Source: Gnetum montanum (Eukaryota; Streptophyta; Gnetopsida; Gnetales; Gnetaceae). Taken from it: a stretch of DNA of 64,000 nt. Positions 11,609 to 22,890 of the stretch are shown piece by piece. The position numbers and the translations under genes are program-made. Position 1 is the first letter of the stretch; every line of letters starts with the position of its first letter. The DNA is taken from positions 1,611,376 to 1,675,375 of the forward strand of contig MNCI01017476.1 of the NCBI GenBank assembly GCA_015680685.1, in the 5' to 3' direction. The notes below the pieces were generated by a model, which saw only the letters and a list, made by a program, of their open reading frames with translations, searched no databases and was not told the origin of the DNA.

Positions 11609-13376
11609 AGCATGTTGCAATAAATTTGGGAAAACTAATTACACAAGAAGCTGAACACCTCAAATCTACATAAATGCTATCTCCATTGTTGGTGTGAAGA
11701 AGCTACCAATTGCTATAATGATGTTTGCACCTTTGAAACTATGGAACCTAGCATAATTTTATTAAAATAAATGTTTCACCAAGCTTCAAAGTCAATCTTA
11801 TTGATACAAGGATGGGCTATTACATGGATGAGCCACCAAGACAAAATTTCTTAATCTCATCATCAATTGGGACATTTTAGTGTATTATAAAGGAGATTAA
11901 TTTAACATTAGAATAATACTTTTAAAAGATATCCATCTTATGATTTAGGAAAAATGGAAGATTTATGAATGTTTGATAAATATTAGTTTATTTTCTATGA
12001 AAATTGAAACTTCCCATGGAAGTTGTAACTTCAAGATAGTTACAACCAGCACTCCAAGATATTTGTAGCTAATTTTGATTTTTTTCATTACTAAAGAGAC
12101 ACTTTCCATATGTGGCTTTAAAATATCTTAACTTCCCATGGAAGTTGCAACTCCTTAAGTAGTTAAAATTAAAACTTCTAGATATTCATTACTCATCCTT
12201 AACCTCTCATGATTACTGTAACTACCCAAAGTCACTATAAAAAGGCTTTAAAATTAGAATTGGGGAAGGATTTGGAAAAAGAAATTTGAAAAATTCTTAT
12301 AAGATTGCTTGCTAAAGGCATCAATTTGGTTGCTTTATTATAATCCTATGAGTTCTTTTCTTTCCATTTTGTTTTAGTTGCTTAACTAATAGTTTAAATA
12401 GTATCGTGCTTAGCATTTAATTTCGGGATTTGTCGTAGGTTGCTTTTATAGCTCTATTTTTGTGCAATATTAGACTCCTAATTATTTTCCATAGAAGATC
12501 TCATGTTTTTGAAAGCCTCAAGAGTAATTTAATAGTACTGTGTTAACGAAATTGCCTATTTTGAGCATAGAGGATCTAGGAAAATCTTTGATATTTTGAT
12601 GGGACCGAAATAGATTCTTCATTTTTAAAGTGTATTACGTTGGTATTAATTTTTTGAAAGCTATGTTGAATGTAATCTTCGAAAAATTTTAACTAGCCAA
12701 AATAGAGACTCATACTTTGTAGTTTACACAGCAATTTTTGGTAGTATAATAAGATTGTCTATTATAAAATTACTTATTAAGCCTAGAAAATTTGAAAAAT
12801 TTGTAGTTATTGAATTAGGAATAGCTTTAATGTGAAGTGTTTACTCGTATCAATTTATCTTGCTTAAATATTTGAGGTTTTACACAAATCTACTTTCTTT
12901 CTTTTTTCTATTTTTAAGTCCATTGAATCTTGCAATATGTCTAGTTTTCATATGGAACTTTCTCTCTAAAGGAAATTAGGAGTAGATTGGCCAAATTGTG
13001 CTCAAATGTTTTTGTAAAAAAATTTTGTTACAAGTAGGTAATAAAAGGACTATATAGACCAAGTGACTTGACAAAATAGAAATCTCCAACAACTCACAAT
13101 ATTTGACAAAGTTAGCCGAATCTCTTTTCTGATATTCAATTACAATTTCATATATAACCCAACCATTCCAACATTTGCAATAGCAAACACATACTCACAT
13201 CTAATACATTTCATAACTACTAAGTTTATTTGGAGGTATTTGGGCCTTAGTGTTGCCAAAGACTAGCAAGCACCTAAACCTTATTTGAAGAACACCATCG
13301 ATCCCATGATCCCAATAGGTCATGAGACTGTGAGGCCAGCCCATGTTGGCAGTTGCATCCCAAATAGTCACCAATA
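11609..13376 (+). repeat. Element F 5' LTR, second piece
   Basis: Homologous to 58409-59996 in F's 3' LTR, with matching blocks such as ACTCCTTA..AGTGGTTAAAATTAAAACTTCTAG and TTTTGTTACAAGTAGG near 13025. Its first ~65 bp match the end of the gene-like frame at 58266-58472, with the CpGs converted. It ends near 13376 (CCAATA), six bases before the primer site, the same spacing as in element O. No promoter or polyA site was pinned down. Confidence 0.75.
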
Positions 13377-13382
13377 GTTCTT

Positions 13383-13402
13383 TTGGCACTAGAAGGAGGA
13401 CA
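13383..13402 (+). other. Element F primer-binding site
   Basis: TTGGCACTAGAAGGAGGACA, six bases after the LTR end. Almost the same as O's TTGGTGCTAGAAGGAGGTCC and X's site, so F belongs to the same Tat-like primer class. Confidence 0.8.
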
Positions 13403-13603
13403 TGAAATTTATCACCTACATTCATAAGTTAATAGTTTATTCAAAGAGCTTGATGTGTTTAACACACCAACAAGTCTTTGTTGCTAGTAAAGCTTAAAAG
13501 AATTAGATACTATTTTCAATCCATGACTAAATAATTGATAGTTTGGAAGATTTCAAAGGTTCCAAAGAAATTCTTAATTATAAGACTGACTATTCATTAG
13601 AAT

Positions 13604-14790
13604 ATGAACAAAAAAAAGGTTCTTGAGTTTGGAATAAGTAGTGGAGTAAAGACCAAAAGGATAAGAAGATCACCCTTTCAGTTTGGTTTATTAGTCTATA
13701 AGAGAAGACCAAAGAAGTTTAAAAGTTCAACAATCAAAGGAAATTCTAATAAGATGGAAAATCCTTGGCAAAGAATTATACCATTAGGACTTCAAAACTA
13801 CAATGATATTCCAAGGTAGTTTACAAATATTTTCCTAGTCCTTTTATTCCTAGAAAAGCTTACTTAGCTGAAGAATACATTCATTTATTTGAGTTAGCTT
13901 TAGCTCATGCAAATATTCAACATCAAGATCAAGCCTGTAGGTTGTTTGTGGAAAATTTAAAGGATATGGCTCGGATTTGGTATTCAAACTTGCCAAGAAA
14001 TGGTATCACAAGTTGGGATGATATGAAAAGTCTTTTCTTAGCCTAGTTTAGCAATCAATTAGATCAACAAAAACTATACTGTGAGTTAGTACAAGCTAAG
14101 CAAGTAGTTAAAGAGTTAATTAGAGATTTCAACATTAAGTTTCAATGAATTTATGGGCTCTTTTAAAGAAAATATAGATCATCATATGAAATTCTTAGAG
14201 ATACTTATCTTAAATATGTGAATCCCAATATTTTAATTTGGTTAGGGAGAACTCCAAACTTGTTAACACTAAATAACTACTTTAGTGAGGCTATATAGTT
14301 ACAAAAATAGTTGAACTTAAACCATGCAGAAATTATCACAACTCAAAAAAGAGAAGAAAAAATGATGATTCTTGTGAAATATTTTTCTCAACTTAAAGCA
14401 TTACCAGGTCCATTTCATGTTAAGACAGAGCAATAGCTTGAAAGTAAAGAACCTAAAAAATGACAAGTCATGAGAGATTTTTCCAACAAAGTAGTGATGT
14501 TAGAAAAAGCTTTGGCAAAAGTTAAAATCAAGAAAGACAAGAAAAATAGAAAACATAAACATCAAGATACTAAGTTAGTAGAAGATGAGGATGAAAGTGT
14601 TGTTGTTATGTCTAACTTTCTTAATATTGAATCAGATAATGAGTTATCTAGTGTTCATTATGTAAGTAAATCTTCTAATAATGGATCTAGTGATACGTCT
14701 TCTCTATCAAGTTCTACAGAAGATATATTATCATATGAAAAGTGTAATAAAAATGAAGAAAATGGATATAATCTATAATCAAAAGAAAGA
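13604..14790 (+). pseudogene. Element F gag
   Basis: Capsid polyprotein remnant. The frame from 13604 runs to 13819 and then shifts. The shifted frame reads LFVENLKDMARIWYSNLP, ITSWDDMKSLF and VKELIRDFN, the standard order of a Ty3/gypsy gag domain (about 13950-14130). The C-terminal part (14470-14778, 102 codons uninterrupted) is a charged Lys/Asp/Glu/Ser tail (KKDKKNRKHKH, then VEDEDES), with no Cys-His zinc knuckle. The upstream leader 13403-13603 shows no clear signal. Confidence 0.7.
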
Positions 14791-14930
14791 TTAACTACTT
14801 CTAGATTTTCAAATGTCATTTCTAATTCATCTACTAAGAGAAAGGTCTTTGAACCAAGTACAAGAGAGAAAAAAAAAGTAAAGAAGATCAAGTAGACTAG
14901 AGTACTCAAGATCAAACTCTTAATAAATGG

Positions 14931-15576
14931 ATGAAGAAACCAAGGTTTTATGGAGATGGAGAATATGATATAGTTGTAGCTCTCAAACATGTCAAAGCAA
15001 ATATTAGCATATATCAGTTACTACAAATTGGAGATCAGCAAAGAAAAGCTTTAGAGTTTATTAAAGGTAAAAATAGAGTTGGAAGATTAGAGTTAAGCTA
15101 TGTATCTAACATTGACAAAACAACAAAAACTAACTATGATTGTACTCCTAATAAGGAAGCTCCTACTTTTATTTTGATAATGAAGTTAAAGGACAAGTAT
15201 CTCCACAATTGTTTAATTTATTTTGGAGTTACATCCACTATCATGCCATTATCTATATGCAAAAAAATTAATATGATTCTAGAAAAATAAAATAACAAGA
15301 TTGTTCAAGTGGATAAAAGTAAAGTAAAAATTGTGAATCAGCTACTCACTGTTCTCTTAGAAATCATTTCCAAACCCTATATCAAAAGTAGAGTAACTAT
15401 TCAAGAGGAAAACATGCCAGGTTCACATAGTCTCTTGTTGAGCAGAAGTTGGAGTAAGAATTTCTCAAGTTACATATCAAAAAATTAGTCACACATGTGG
15501 CTACCTTGGAAAGGAGAGCCAAATCAAATATATGTTTATAGTGAACCTTTAATGAGTGAAAACATTACTTCAAATG
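14931..15576 (+). pseudogene. Element F protease region, cut by element O
   Basis: A 119-codon frame (14931-15290) contains VKANISIYQLL followed by a protease-like domain with LIYFGVTSTIM where the active-site Asp motif should be, so the catalytic Asp is not recognisable. The frame runs on with stops to WLPWKGEPNQIYVYSEPL and ends at 15576, where O is inserted. Across O the same frame resumes at 56469 and soon reaches an RNase H. RT is therefore absent between protease and RNase H in F. Confidence 0.6.
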
Positions 15577-15584
15577 TGAAACAC

Positions 15585-16436
15585 TGATGAGTGGTGAGTA
15601 GACCATATGCCCAACCATATGAATCACTAAGCATTCACACACGATCTGCTTGAATTCCATGGACTTATAGCCTTCTAAGCACACTAGTCTTCTAGGATGT
15701 AAAACTAACTATTGTAATTGTTTTCTTCCTAATTCCACTTATGAAATTCAAAGTTATAGTTAAGTGTAATTAAGGCATATGATTTTTATCATTTGTTTAT
15801 GTTTTCTGTTTTAAGCCACCTAAGGATAAAGAATAATAAATAAAAATAAAATAATTAAAATTTTAATTTAGCCAAACTAGTTACACTTAACTAATCCTAA
15901 CATAAGCATCTATTCCCACTTGTCGTACACATCTTGAACATGTTTAATGCTACTGGATTACCAAACATTAAGCAATACTAGGATTATCAAGCATCAAGCA
16001 TGTGCTCAAAGTGGTCGTATTTATGTGCTTAATCAATTTCTATTTAATCTATCTTAATTTAGCTTAATATATTAAGGCATTAAAGGAAATCACATAAAAC
16101 ATTAATTGCATAAATAAATAATTAATCTATTTCAAAGTGTTGTAAGGTTTATCAAAAAGATTTTCTTTATTACTACACACACTGCTATACTTAGGTACAA
16201 TAGTGCTTGAATAAAGATCCATACACTCTTGACTCTTAGTGTAAGAATTTAGAAAAATATTTTAACTTTCACGCAAGAAAACTACAAGAGCTTTGCTACA
16301 ACTATGAAAAAGATTACCATAACCACAATGGGTGAGTGCATATTTATAGGCAAAAATAGACATTGCATCAACAAGGCCTAGCCCATAAGGCCTAGTCAAT
16401 AAGGCCTAGTCAACATAACCAAATTACAATTCATCA
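15585..16436 (-). repeat. Element B 3' LTR (852 bp)
   Basis: Plus strand starts TGATGAGTGGTGAGTAG and ends AATTACAATTCATCA; the copy at 27771-28653 has the same ends and order. The TATA box (plus strand TATTTATAGG) is at 16341-16350 and the U3 palindrome array at 16374-16407. The plus-strand sequence just after 16436 (TACCCTAATGATTG) is the decayed polypurine tract, compared with TACCCCCACAACTA in element D. Confidence 0.9.
16374..16415 (-). promoter_or_regulatory. 14-bp palindrome array (AGGCCT) in B U3
   Basis: AGGCCT palindromes start at 16374, 16388 and 16402, exactly 14 bp apart, in units AGGCCTAGCCCATA, AGGCCTAGTCAATA and AGGCCTAGTCAACA. They lie 25 bp upstream (element sense) of the TATA box at 16341-16349. 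In the 5' LTR the matching places hold AGGCCT at 28605 and GGGCCC at 28619, again 14 bp apart. Position and period match the GATATC arrays of D and G, which suggests binding sites for a dimeric regulator. Confidence 0.7.
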
Positions 16437-16699
16437 TACCCTAATGATTGAATGAAAACTCCTCCTTGAGTTTCTAAAAATTTGAGAAGGTATGGAATTA
16501 TTGACTGATGACAGACGTATGACAAATACAAACAAACACTAAGTGCCCAAGTGCATGGATATGTAATCATTACAAAATTCTTCTAGTTTTCAAGACTAAA
16601 AAATTGAACACTAAGAAAAAATTGACAAACAAAATCCCTTTGATGGCATGAAGATGATGAAGAAGATTAAATGGTCCCATGTGGTGAAGGCTCCTAAGG

Positions 16700-19480
16700 T
16701 TCTAAAGGACCTTCTTCTACTTTAGGCATACATAGTGGTTGAGGCTATTGTGGTTGTCTACTATGGCTACAACTTCTGATGGAAGATATAAAACATCCAA
16801 TAATGCTTTCATCTTCTCCTCCTTACTCCTAAGATAGTGCATGGCCCACACATCTTTGCCAATGTGCGTCAAAATGGATGCATCCAAAGGACAGGTCATT
16901 GTTGGAAATAACTCCTTGACATTAATGAATCAGGCAACAAATTGTTTGTGTTTAATGTCAAATGCCTTAATTGCATTCTGAAATTCCTAGTAATTATTCA
17001 TTCTTGTGGCCAAGTTCATATTAGTTGATCTTTCATCAATGAATCTTTCCCTGAGAACTTCAAGTTTAGCATTTATAGTTTCAAGCTTTTGCTTGATCTC
17101 CTTGTGGTGCTTGAACTCTACCTCATACACCAAGTACAAGTTGGCCACTTGTTTTTCTAACTCTAACTATGGTCATCCAGTAGTCAACATTGCTAAGTTT
17201 TCATATCAAAGATTGGAAATCTCTATGTATTCTATCATCTCTTCAATCTGCAACTCCTTCATGTAGATTTCAACTTTGTTGTAGGCATCTATCCCATCAA
17301 TGATAGGTTGCCATACCTCTTTTCCTTGTTGGAGTTGCTAGTGGATCTCATTAACTTTTGACTTAGCCATTTGGATGTGTTTTTCATTAACTTCCTTTTG
17401 TAGTCCAACCTGATCTCTATAGTGGTTCTTAATGCTCTCAAATTTGAGAGCCTCAATTTTCTAGGTGGCAATCTCAATCATGGATTTTGGTGTAAGGCAT
17501 GGACTTTCTTCATAGAGAGATTTCTATTCTCAACTTTTAATCTTCTTAGTTCAATGTTTACCCTAGCTATTTATGCCTGCTATTGATGGATAAATTATTG
17601 CATCTATTATTTCTACATATCGACATTCTGTAGGTGATGATTCTCTATGGTTAGCATCTCATTCTCTAGGCACATTTGGACCAAGTCCTTATGAACTGAA
17701 TATGTCTTGGCATTAGCCATGAACTAGTCAAAGATGATCATCATCATCCATACCTCAACATATTTAAGCCCATCTTGAAGCTATTAAAAAGTTTCATCTC
17801 TTGTCAATGCAAGGTTGAGAAGCACATGATCAACAAGGTTGCCTCTTAATTCAACAACTTCCATAGCCAAGTGTTGGTTTTGCGCTTGAGCCATTTTGAG
17901 TTGCCCTTCCAAAATGATGCATTTTCCCTTTTCTTCAACTAGCTTTGACTAGGTTTTAGTGATGTTATTCAAAAAATCAAAGATATCCAAAATCAATTGC
18001 CCAGTTCCCACCAGTTAGTCTAGTAACTGCTCGTGCTAGGCTACACTCAATCAACTACTAATAGTTATTGCAAACATCTACACATCTTTGAGTGTGAAAA
18101 CATCTAGTAAAGATTCCATAGGTGTGTTCAGTGCATCAATTATTCAATCAACAACCACTTCCACTGCTATCTCCTAATCTTGGTGCTACATCACCAAGAC
18201 AGTTTCCCCCTTACCCTTCTTCAAGCACACTGAAAAGGTAGCAACATTTCCAAATATTACTGGGAATTCCTGTTGTTGCAAAAAAGAAACCATTATCTCT
18301 CAAGCACTAGGATTGGACCTTATGATCAATTGCATTCTTTGGGTTGAGAATATTGGCCCACCTCCCTTTATTTGACTAATTGTTCAAGCCACTTCATTGA
18401 GGTGACTCATTGTAGGATAGTACACAAATGGATCCCCATCACTTGTTCCTACTTGTTGCTCCCACTCATGCAAGAGTTGTTGTCAGATTTTGTGTAGGTG
18501 CTCAATGGTAGCACATGCCTTTAGCATTGTTTCTTGAGTGGATGGTGGAGGTGGAAATTGCTACACCTCTTCTTTAGACATGGTAGGGATCTTTTCTTTC
18601 ATCATTTTAGACCAGGAGGCAATGGGAGTATGAATAATTGTGTCATTTGCGTAGTATACTATCCTTTCCCTTTTAAGGTATGGAAAGGGTAGGGTTTTCC
18701 TTCCATGTTAATTTTCCCTAAAGAATTTTTCTATCTCTAGATAGATTAGCTATGGAAGGTTTACAGGGAATTTCTTACTTAAAGTGGTACATGCATGGGC
18801 AGAGAAAGTAGTCATCTTGCTAAGCCTAACCATTGGATCAAGGTGATAAGTCACTATCTTGAGGTATATGCACTCCACCAATGCAAGCATGCCAAATTCC
18901 TTGTGGTCAACCCCCTAACATAATTGCATCCACTTTTTTTTTCATTTGGGTCTACTTATGTGAAGATCTCCACCAGATGGGTTCTAGAATTAGGAAAAGA
19001 AAGAGCCTACGCAATGGCTTCTACCAAGTAGAACACTTAAATATCCTTGATTCTCACAATGGCTCTTGCCTTTTTACTATTCTAGAAGAGATACGACTCT
19101 CCCATGTACCACTCTCCACTGGAGGTGATGATTGGTCACATGGGAGAGTTTTGCAACTATGTCTTGACTTTTGGTGAAGCATGTTCTAGGAATGATCCAA
19201 AGTTCAGTTCTTGTAGAACTGAGCATTGGGCATCATGAGGCTTGATCATATCAAGGTAGGCTTATGTCAATGTGACCTCAAGTTTTAGTATAGGCCCTAG
19301 TGCCTCTCCTTGATGAGATTGTTCAATTGTAGCCTCTTCTTCAAGAATTTTTTGAATAGATTCCACTTTGGGCTCCTTCCAAAGCGGTCCCATTGCATGA
19401 GTTTTTGCTGCCTACTCCTGGGCTTGTTCTTTCTACTCCCTTCCATCTCTAGGTCATTTTTCCTTTTATTGGGATGATCC
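16700..19480 (-). pseudogene. Unrecognised coiled-coil ORF downstream of integrase in element B
   Basis: I do not recognise this protein. One minus-strand frame can be followed for about 900 codons with scattered stops and a few shifts. Landmarks: near 18640-18600 IIHTPIASWSKMMKEK; near 18440-18340 YYPTMSHLNEVA and GGGPIFST; near 17900 an E/Q/L-rich heptad-like stretch; near 17400 LKFESIKNHYRDQVGLQKEV; near 17100 LEVLRERFIDER; C-terminus LDASILTHIGKDVW and LLDVLYLPSEVV (16717-16899). It is rich in Glu, Gln, Lys and Leu, with no membrane segment or signal peptide seen, so it is unlike a classical Env. Most stops sit where Gln would fit. It is preceded by an internal promoter-like block (19967-20048). 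D has only about 0.5 kb here and E shows no such ORF. Confidence 0.6.
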
Positions 19481-19797
19481 TCCTTCTTGTAGTTATTTTG
19501 GTCTTAGTATCATCTATAATCACAACATGACCAAGGGTTAGCATTTAATGTGTAACTTGAAACAATTGGGATACCTGACCTCTTTGGGAAAGTTACACCT
19601 AGCTAAGTTGTGATCATGGTCAATTTAACCATCTCAATTATTATTTTATTCTTATTTTAATACTAATAAGTACTTTTAGGTTTACTAGAGTTTTTTGGAA
19701 AGGTTAAGCTCTCAAGAATTGATGGTTTAATATTATTCTATTCATTAACCCTTTGGGGAAGTTAGAAAAATTTTCATCAAAAACCTTCAGGTTTGTG

Positions 19798-19814
19798 GCC
19801 CCCACAACTAAGAG
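19798..19814 (-). other. Internal polypurine-tract-like motif in B
   Basis: Plus strand GCCCCCACAACTAAGAG, which is CTCTTAGTTGTGGGGGC in element sense. The TTAGTTGTGGGGG core equals the polypurine tract next to the 3' LTR of element D (45101-45114) and the internal copy in D (45645-45660). It lies between integrase and the extra ORF. A GGAGGTAAGC splice-donor-like motif immediately precedes it in element sense. Confidence 0.6.
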
Positions 19815-19966
19815 CTTACCTCCAGTAGCTGCAAGATTGAAGAATGAATTGATTTGGACAAATTGTGTAAAAGTTATGGGCTCTAGAAGGTTTTGGACTC
19901 TGAAAAATTACAAAAAATTCCCTCTAGTTTTGAAGCAAATGATAAAAATTTCAAAGTGTTGGACAA

Positions 19967-20048
19967 TATTTATAGAATTTTTGTGTTGTGTCAACAAGGC
20001 CTAGTCAATAAGGCTTTGTCAACATGGCCAACCACATCTGCTTGGCCT
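19967..20048 (-). promoter_or_regulatory. Internal copy of the LTR promoter core upstream of the extra ORF
   Basis: In element sense: TGGCCA, AGCCTT and AGGCCT-type palindromes at 20025, 20011 and 19997 (plus coordinates, exactly 14 bp apart), then a CTATAAATAT TATA box at 19966-19975. The B LTR has the same order, with repeats every 14 bp and TATA about 25 bp further on. The block therefore looks like a duplicated U3 core placed about 500 bp before the extra ORF, where it could drive a subgenomic transcript. Confidence 0.6.
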
Positions 20049-21560
20049 AGTCAATGTAGCTATTGACCACCATTGACCAAGTTGAAATTTGAAAAATATG
20101 AGTTTTTGAATGAAATTGGAATCAAATGAAAGCCCAAAGAGCCAAGAACATGATGAAAATGTTAGAAGATGATTTTAAAGTTTAGAAAATTGAGAAATTA
20201 TTTGAGAATGAGATTTTATGAAGAAAATGCCTTAAGGAGTGCATAGTTGGATGCATGGTGGAGTGCATGAAAGATTTGATTGTAGCAACATCTAAGGATA
20301 AGGAATTTAACTAATCAAACCATGAGATATGCAAGTGGATCCTACCCATAGTGGCACATGCCTTTTTTCCCTTGCATATTCTCAACTAAGGAGTCCATGG
20401 GCTCCATAGTTTATAAATGGTTATGAAAACATTAAGGACCAAACCTAGAGAATCTATCTAAGAATTTTAACACATCATACTAATACATTGAGCGAAAACA
20501 TGGAAAATTGGTAGTGAAAAGCATTTATGGATGATAGAGAGAGTGGAATGAAGTTCCTAATCCTAGTCACATGAAGTTCCTTGTGAAATTTGTAGTTAAA
20601 TGACCTAATAGAGTCCATCCTTAGTCTAGACCAAAACCTACCATGTTCAATGACTTCACATTGCCACTCTAAAATCAAACCATACCCTTAAGATATAAGA
20701 ATGCTCCCACAAATTAAACACCATTCTTTATAGAGAAGAAAAGAGAAGCAGGAAGCGAGAAAGGGCCTTAGTTAGGGAGGACCTTCAGGGATGGATAACA
20801 TGTCTTTCTAGTCCCATAACCAGTGCTTGTAGCTTATTTATTGCATCTAATGGGTGTGCTTTCAATTTTAATCATTTTTTATTGTTATTTATTATTATTA
20901 TTATTATTTTGATGGGAACCACACCATGCAAAGACTTATTCAACTTCCTATTATTGGTCAACATGGAACATTAAGAGATCTATGAAAAACACACTTGCAG
21001 TCAAGATGGTGAAAGGTATAGAAAGCTTTGAATCCTGTTGAAGTTACACCCTTTTCAAACCTTTGAATCCTTTCCAAGTTTAGAAACTACCAAAATCACA
21101 AGTTCATTAAGGTTTTATTAATGAAAAGGAACCTCATGTTTCCAAAACAAGGAAAATCATAGAGTTTGTAAATGGATGGATGATGTAGACTCATTGCCTA
21201 TTCCATGAAAAAGAAACTTTGTCTTAGTTATCAGTCATCAAAATTCAAAAATAGAAACTAGACATTGGTAATAAAAAATGTCAAGTACAAATCACCATTA
21301 ATAAACTGCTACAACACCACTATGTCCTATTGGCAATAAAGTAATTTTATTATATAATAAAAAATTCACACCAAAATCAAGGAAAATATAAAAGAAATTG
21401 TAAAATATTCAAGAAAAATAAAACATACTAACGATGTTGTAAAACAAAAATTTGGAAAAATAACAAAGTGTAAAACAAAAATGGTATAAAAGCAAAGAAA
21501 GTGTAAAAAAATTAGGAAAAACTAAGGAGCCACTTTAAATGATTAGCATGGATGGCCATC
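20049..21560 (-). other. Noncoding spacer of B between integrase and internal promoter
   Basis: Homologous to 45680-46960 in element D, sharing the blocks AGGACCTTCA, GGATAACATGTCTTTC and ACCACACCATGCAAAGACTTATT. A TTATT microsatellite is at about 20880-20915. No convincing reading frame; short ORFs here share no conserved segments between B and D. Confidence 0.7.
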
Positions 21561-22890
21561 TCCCCCATGACCAAGTTGAAAGGAGAAGATTTGAAAGATT
21601 GAGCAAGGTTGTTCATCTATTAAGGCATTTCTTCCACTAGCTTGCTTAGACTCATGGAAAGGTTTGACTTGTTGTGTGTTGACCAACTACTTTTTGTTTA
21701 GGCTCTCAGGTTTGTAGATCAACATGGCCCTAGAAAGAAAGGTTTTATAAATGATATAAGGCCCTTTCCACAACATTTGGAACTTAGTTCGTCGAGGTAC
21801 ATGTGTGGGGTTCTAGTAGAGGACCTTGACTCTAGGTTGAAATTTCATTTTTCTTATCCTAAAGTCATGGCATTATTAACTGAATGTTTTGTGTACTTCA
21901 TTTAGAGATAGAGCTACCAATTGATTTTCATCTAGTACATTCAGGTTGATTAATCTTTCTTATTGTGCTAGGATAAGGCCCAAGTTCAAATCACAAGTTG
22001 TTAAAAGTGTATGGAGCTTGAATTGGATAAGTAGAGTTGGTAATTTTCCATACACTAGCTCATACGGAGAGTTGCCTATACAAAGTTCCATGTTAAGAGG
22101 TATGCCTATAGGGCATCGTTTAGTTTTGTGCTCCAATCTCTCCTATATTTCCTAACAATTTTTATTAAGATATTTATGATCTTCCTATTACTAACTTTTA
22201 CTTAACCATTGGCTTAGGATGGTATGGTGTTGTTAATTTATGTTCAACCCCCAAGTGTTGAATAAGCTTCCAAAAGGTTGTGCTTATAAAATGGATTCCA
22301 TTGTCAAAAATTAGTGCACATGCCATCCCAAACCTATTTTCAACATTTTGTTGTACAAACCACATAACAGTAGATGATGTATAGTCAATGACGGTTGCTA
22401 CTTCTACCCATTTTGTGCAGTAATCAATGACAATGATTATGTATGCCTTTCTATTTGACATGGGCATGATGGTATCCATGAAGTTTATGCCCTAAATTTC
22501 AAAGGGTTTTAGTGGTTAAATCCACTATTGAGGTTCCTCCATTAAAGAAATCATCCCACTATCTCATTGAAAACATTCACAAAAGTGAATAAATTGGTAG
22601 GCATCCCTAAACATGGTTGGCCAATAATACCCTACCATCAAGATCTTAGTAGTCATGCATCTCCTAGCATAGTGGTCCCCAAAAGGACTCTCTTGAGCAT
22701 CCTGGAGAACACGCAATTTATCAACATCAAGTACACACCAACGAACCAAGCTATTAGTGCACATGTGTCCATTGATTTCCATGAAGCATTTGACTTGATG
22801 AAGAAACTATTGTTTATTCCTATAGTCTAGATCTTGTGGCATCTCTTGAGTGATAAGATAAGTGAGGATGTGATCATACCATTTTGGTTC
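21561..22890 (-). pseudogene. Element B integrase
   Basis: Minus-strand frames give, in order, the zinc-binding region (VRWCVLDVDKLRVLQDAQES ... GHYARRC-type ... YYWPTMFRDAYQF ... CECFQ, 22782-22564) and the core (AYIIIVIDYCTKWVEVATV, then LIFDNGIHF, then LGVEHKLTTPYHP, 22479-22198). These correspond to the HHCC finger and the first two catalytic Asp residues. The third catalytic Glu region is at or beyond 22198 with a frame break. It would join cDNA ends to host DNA; stops make it inactive. Confidence 0.8.
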
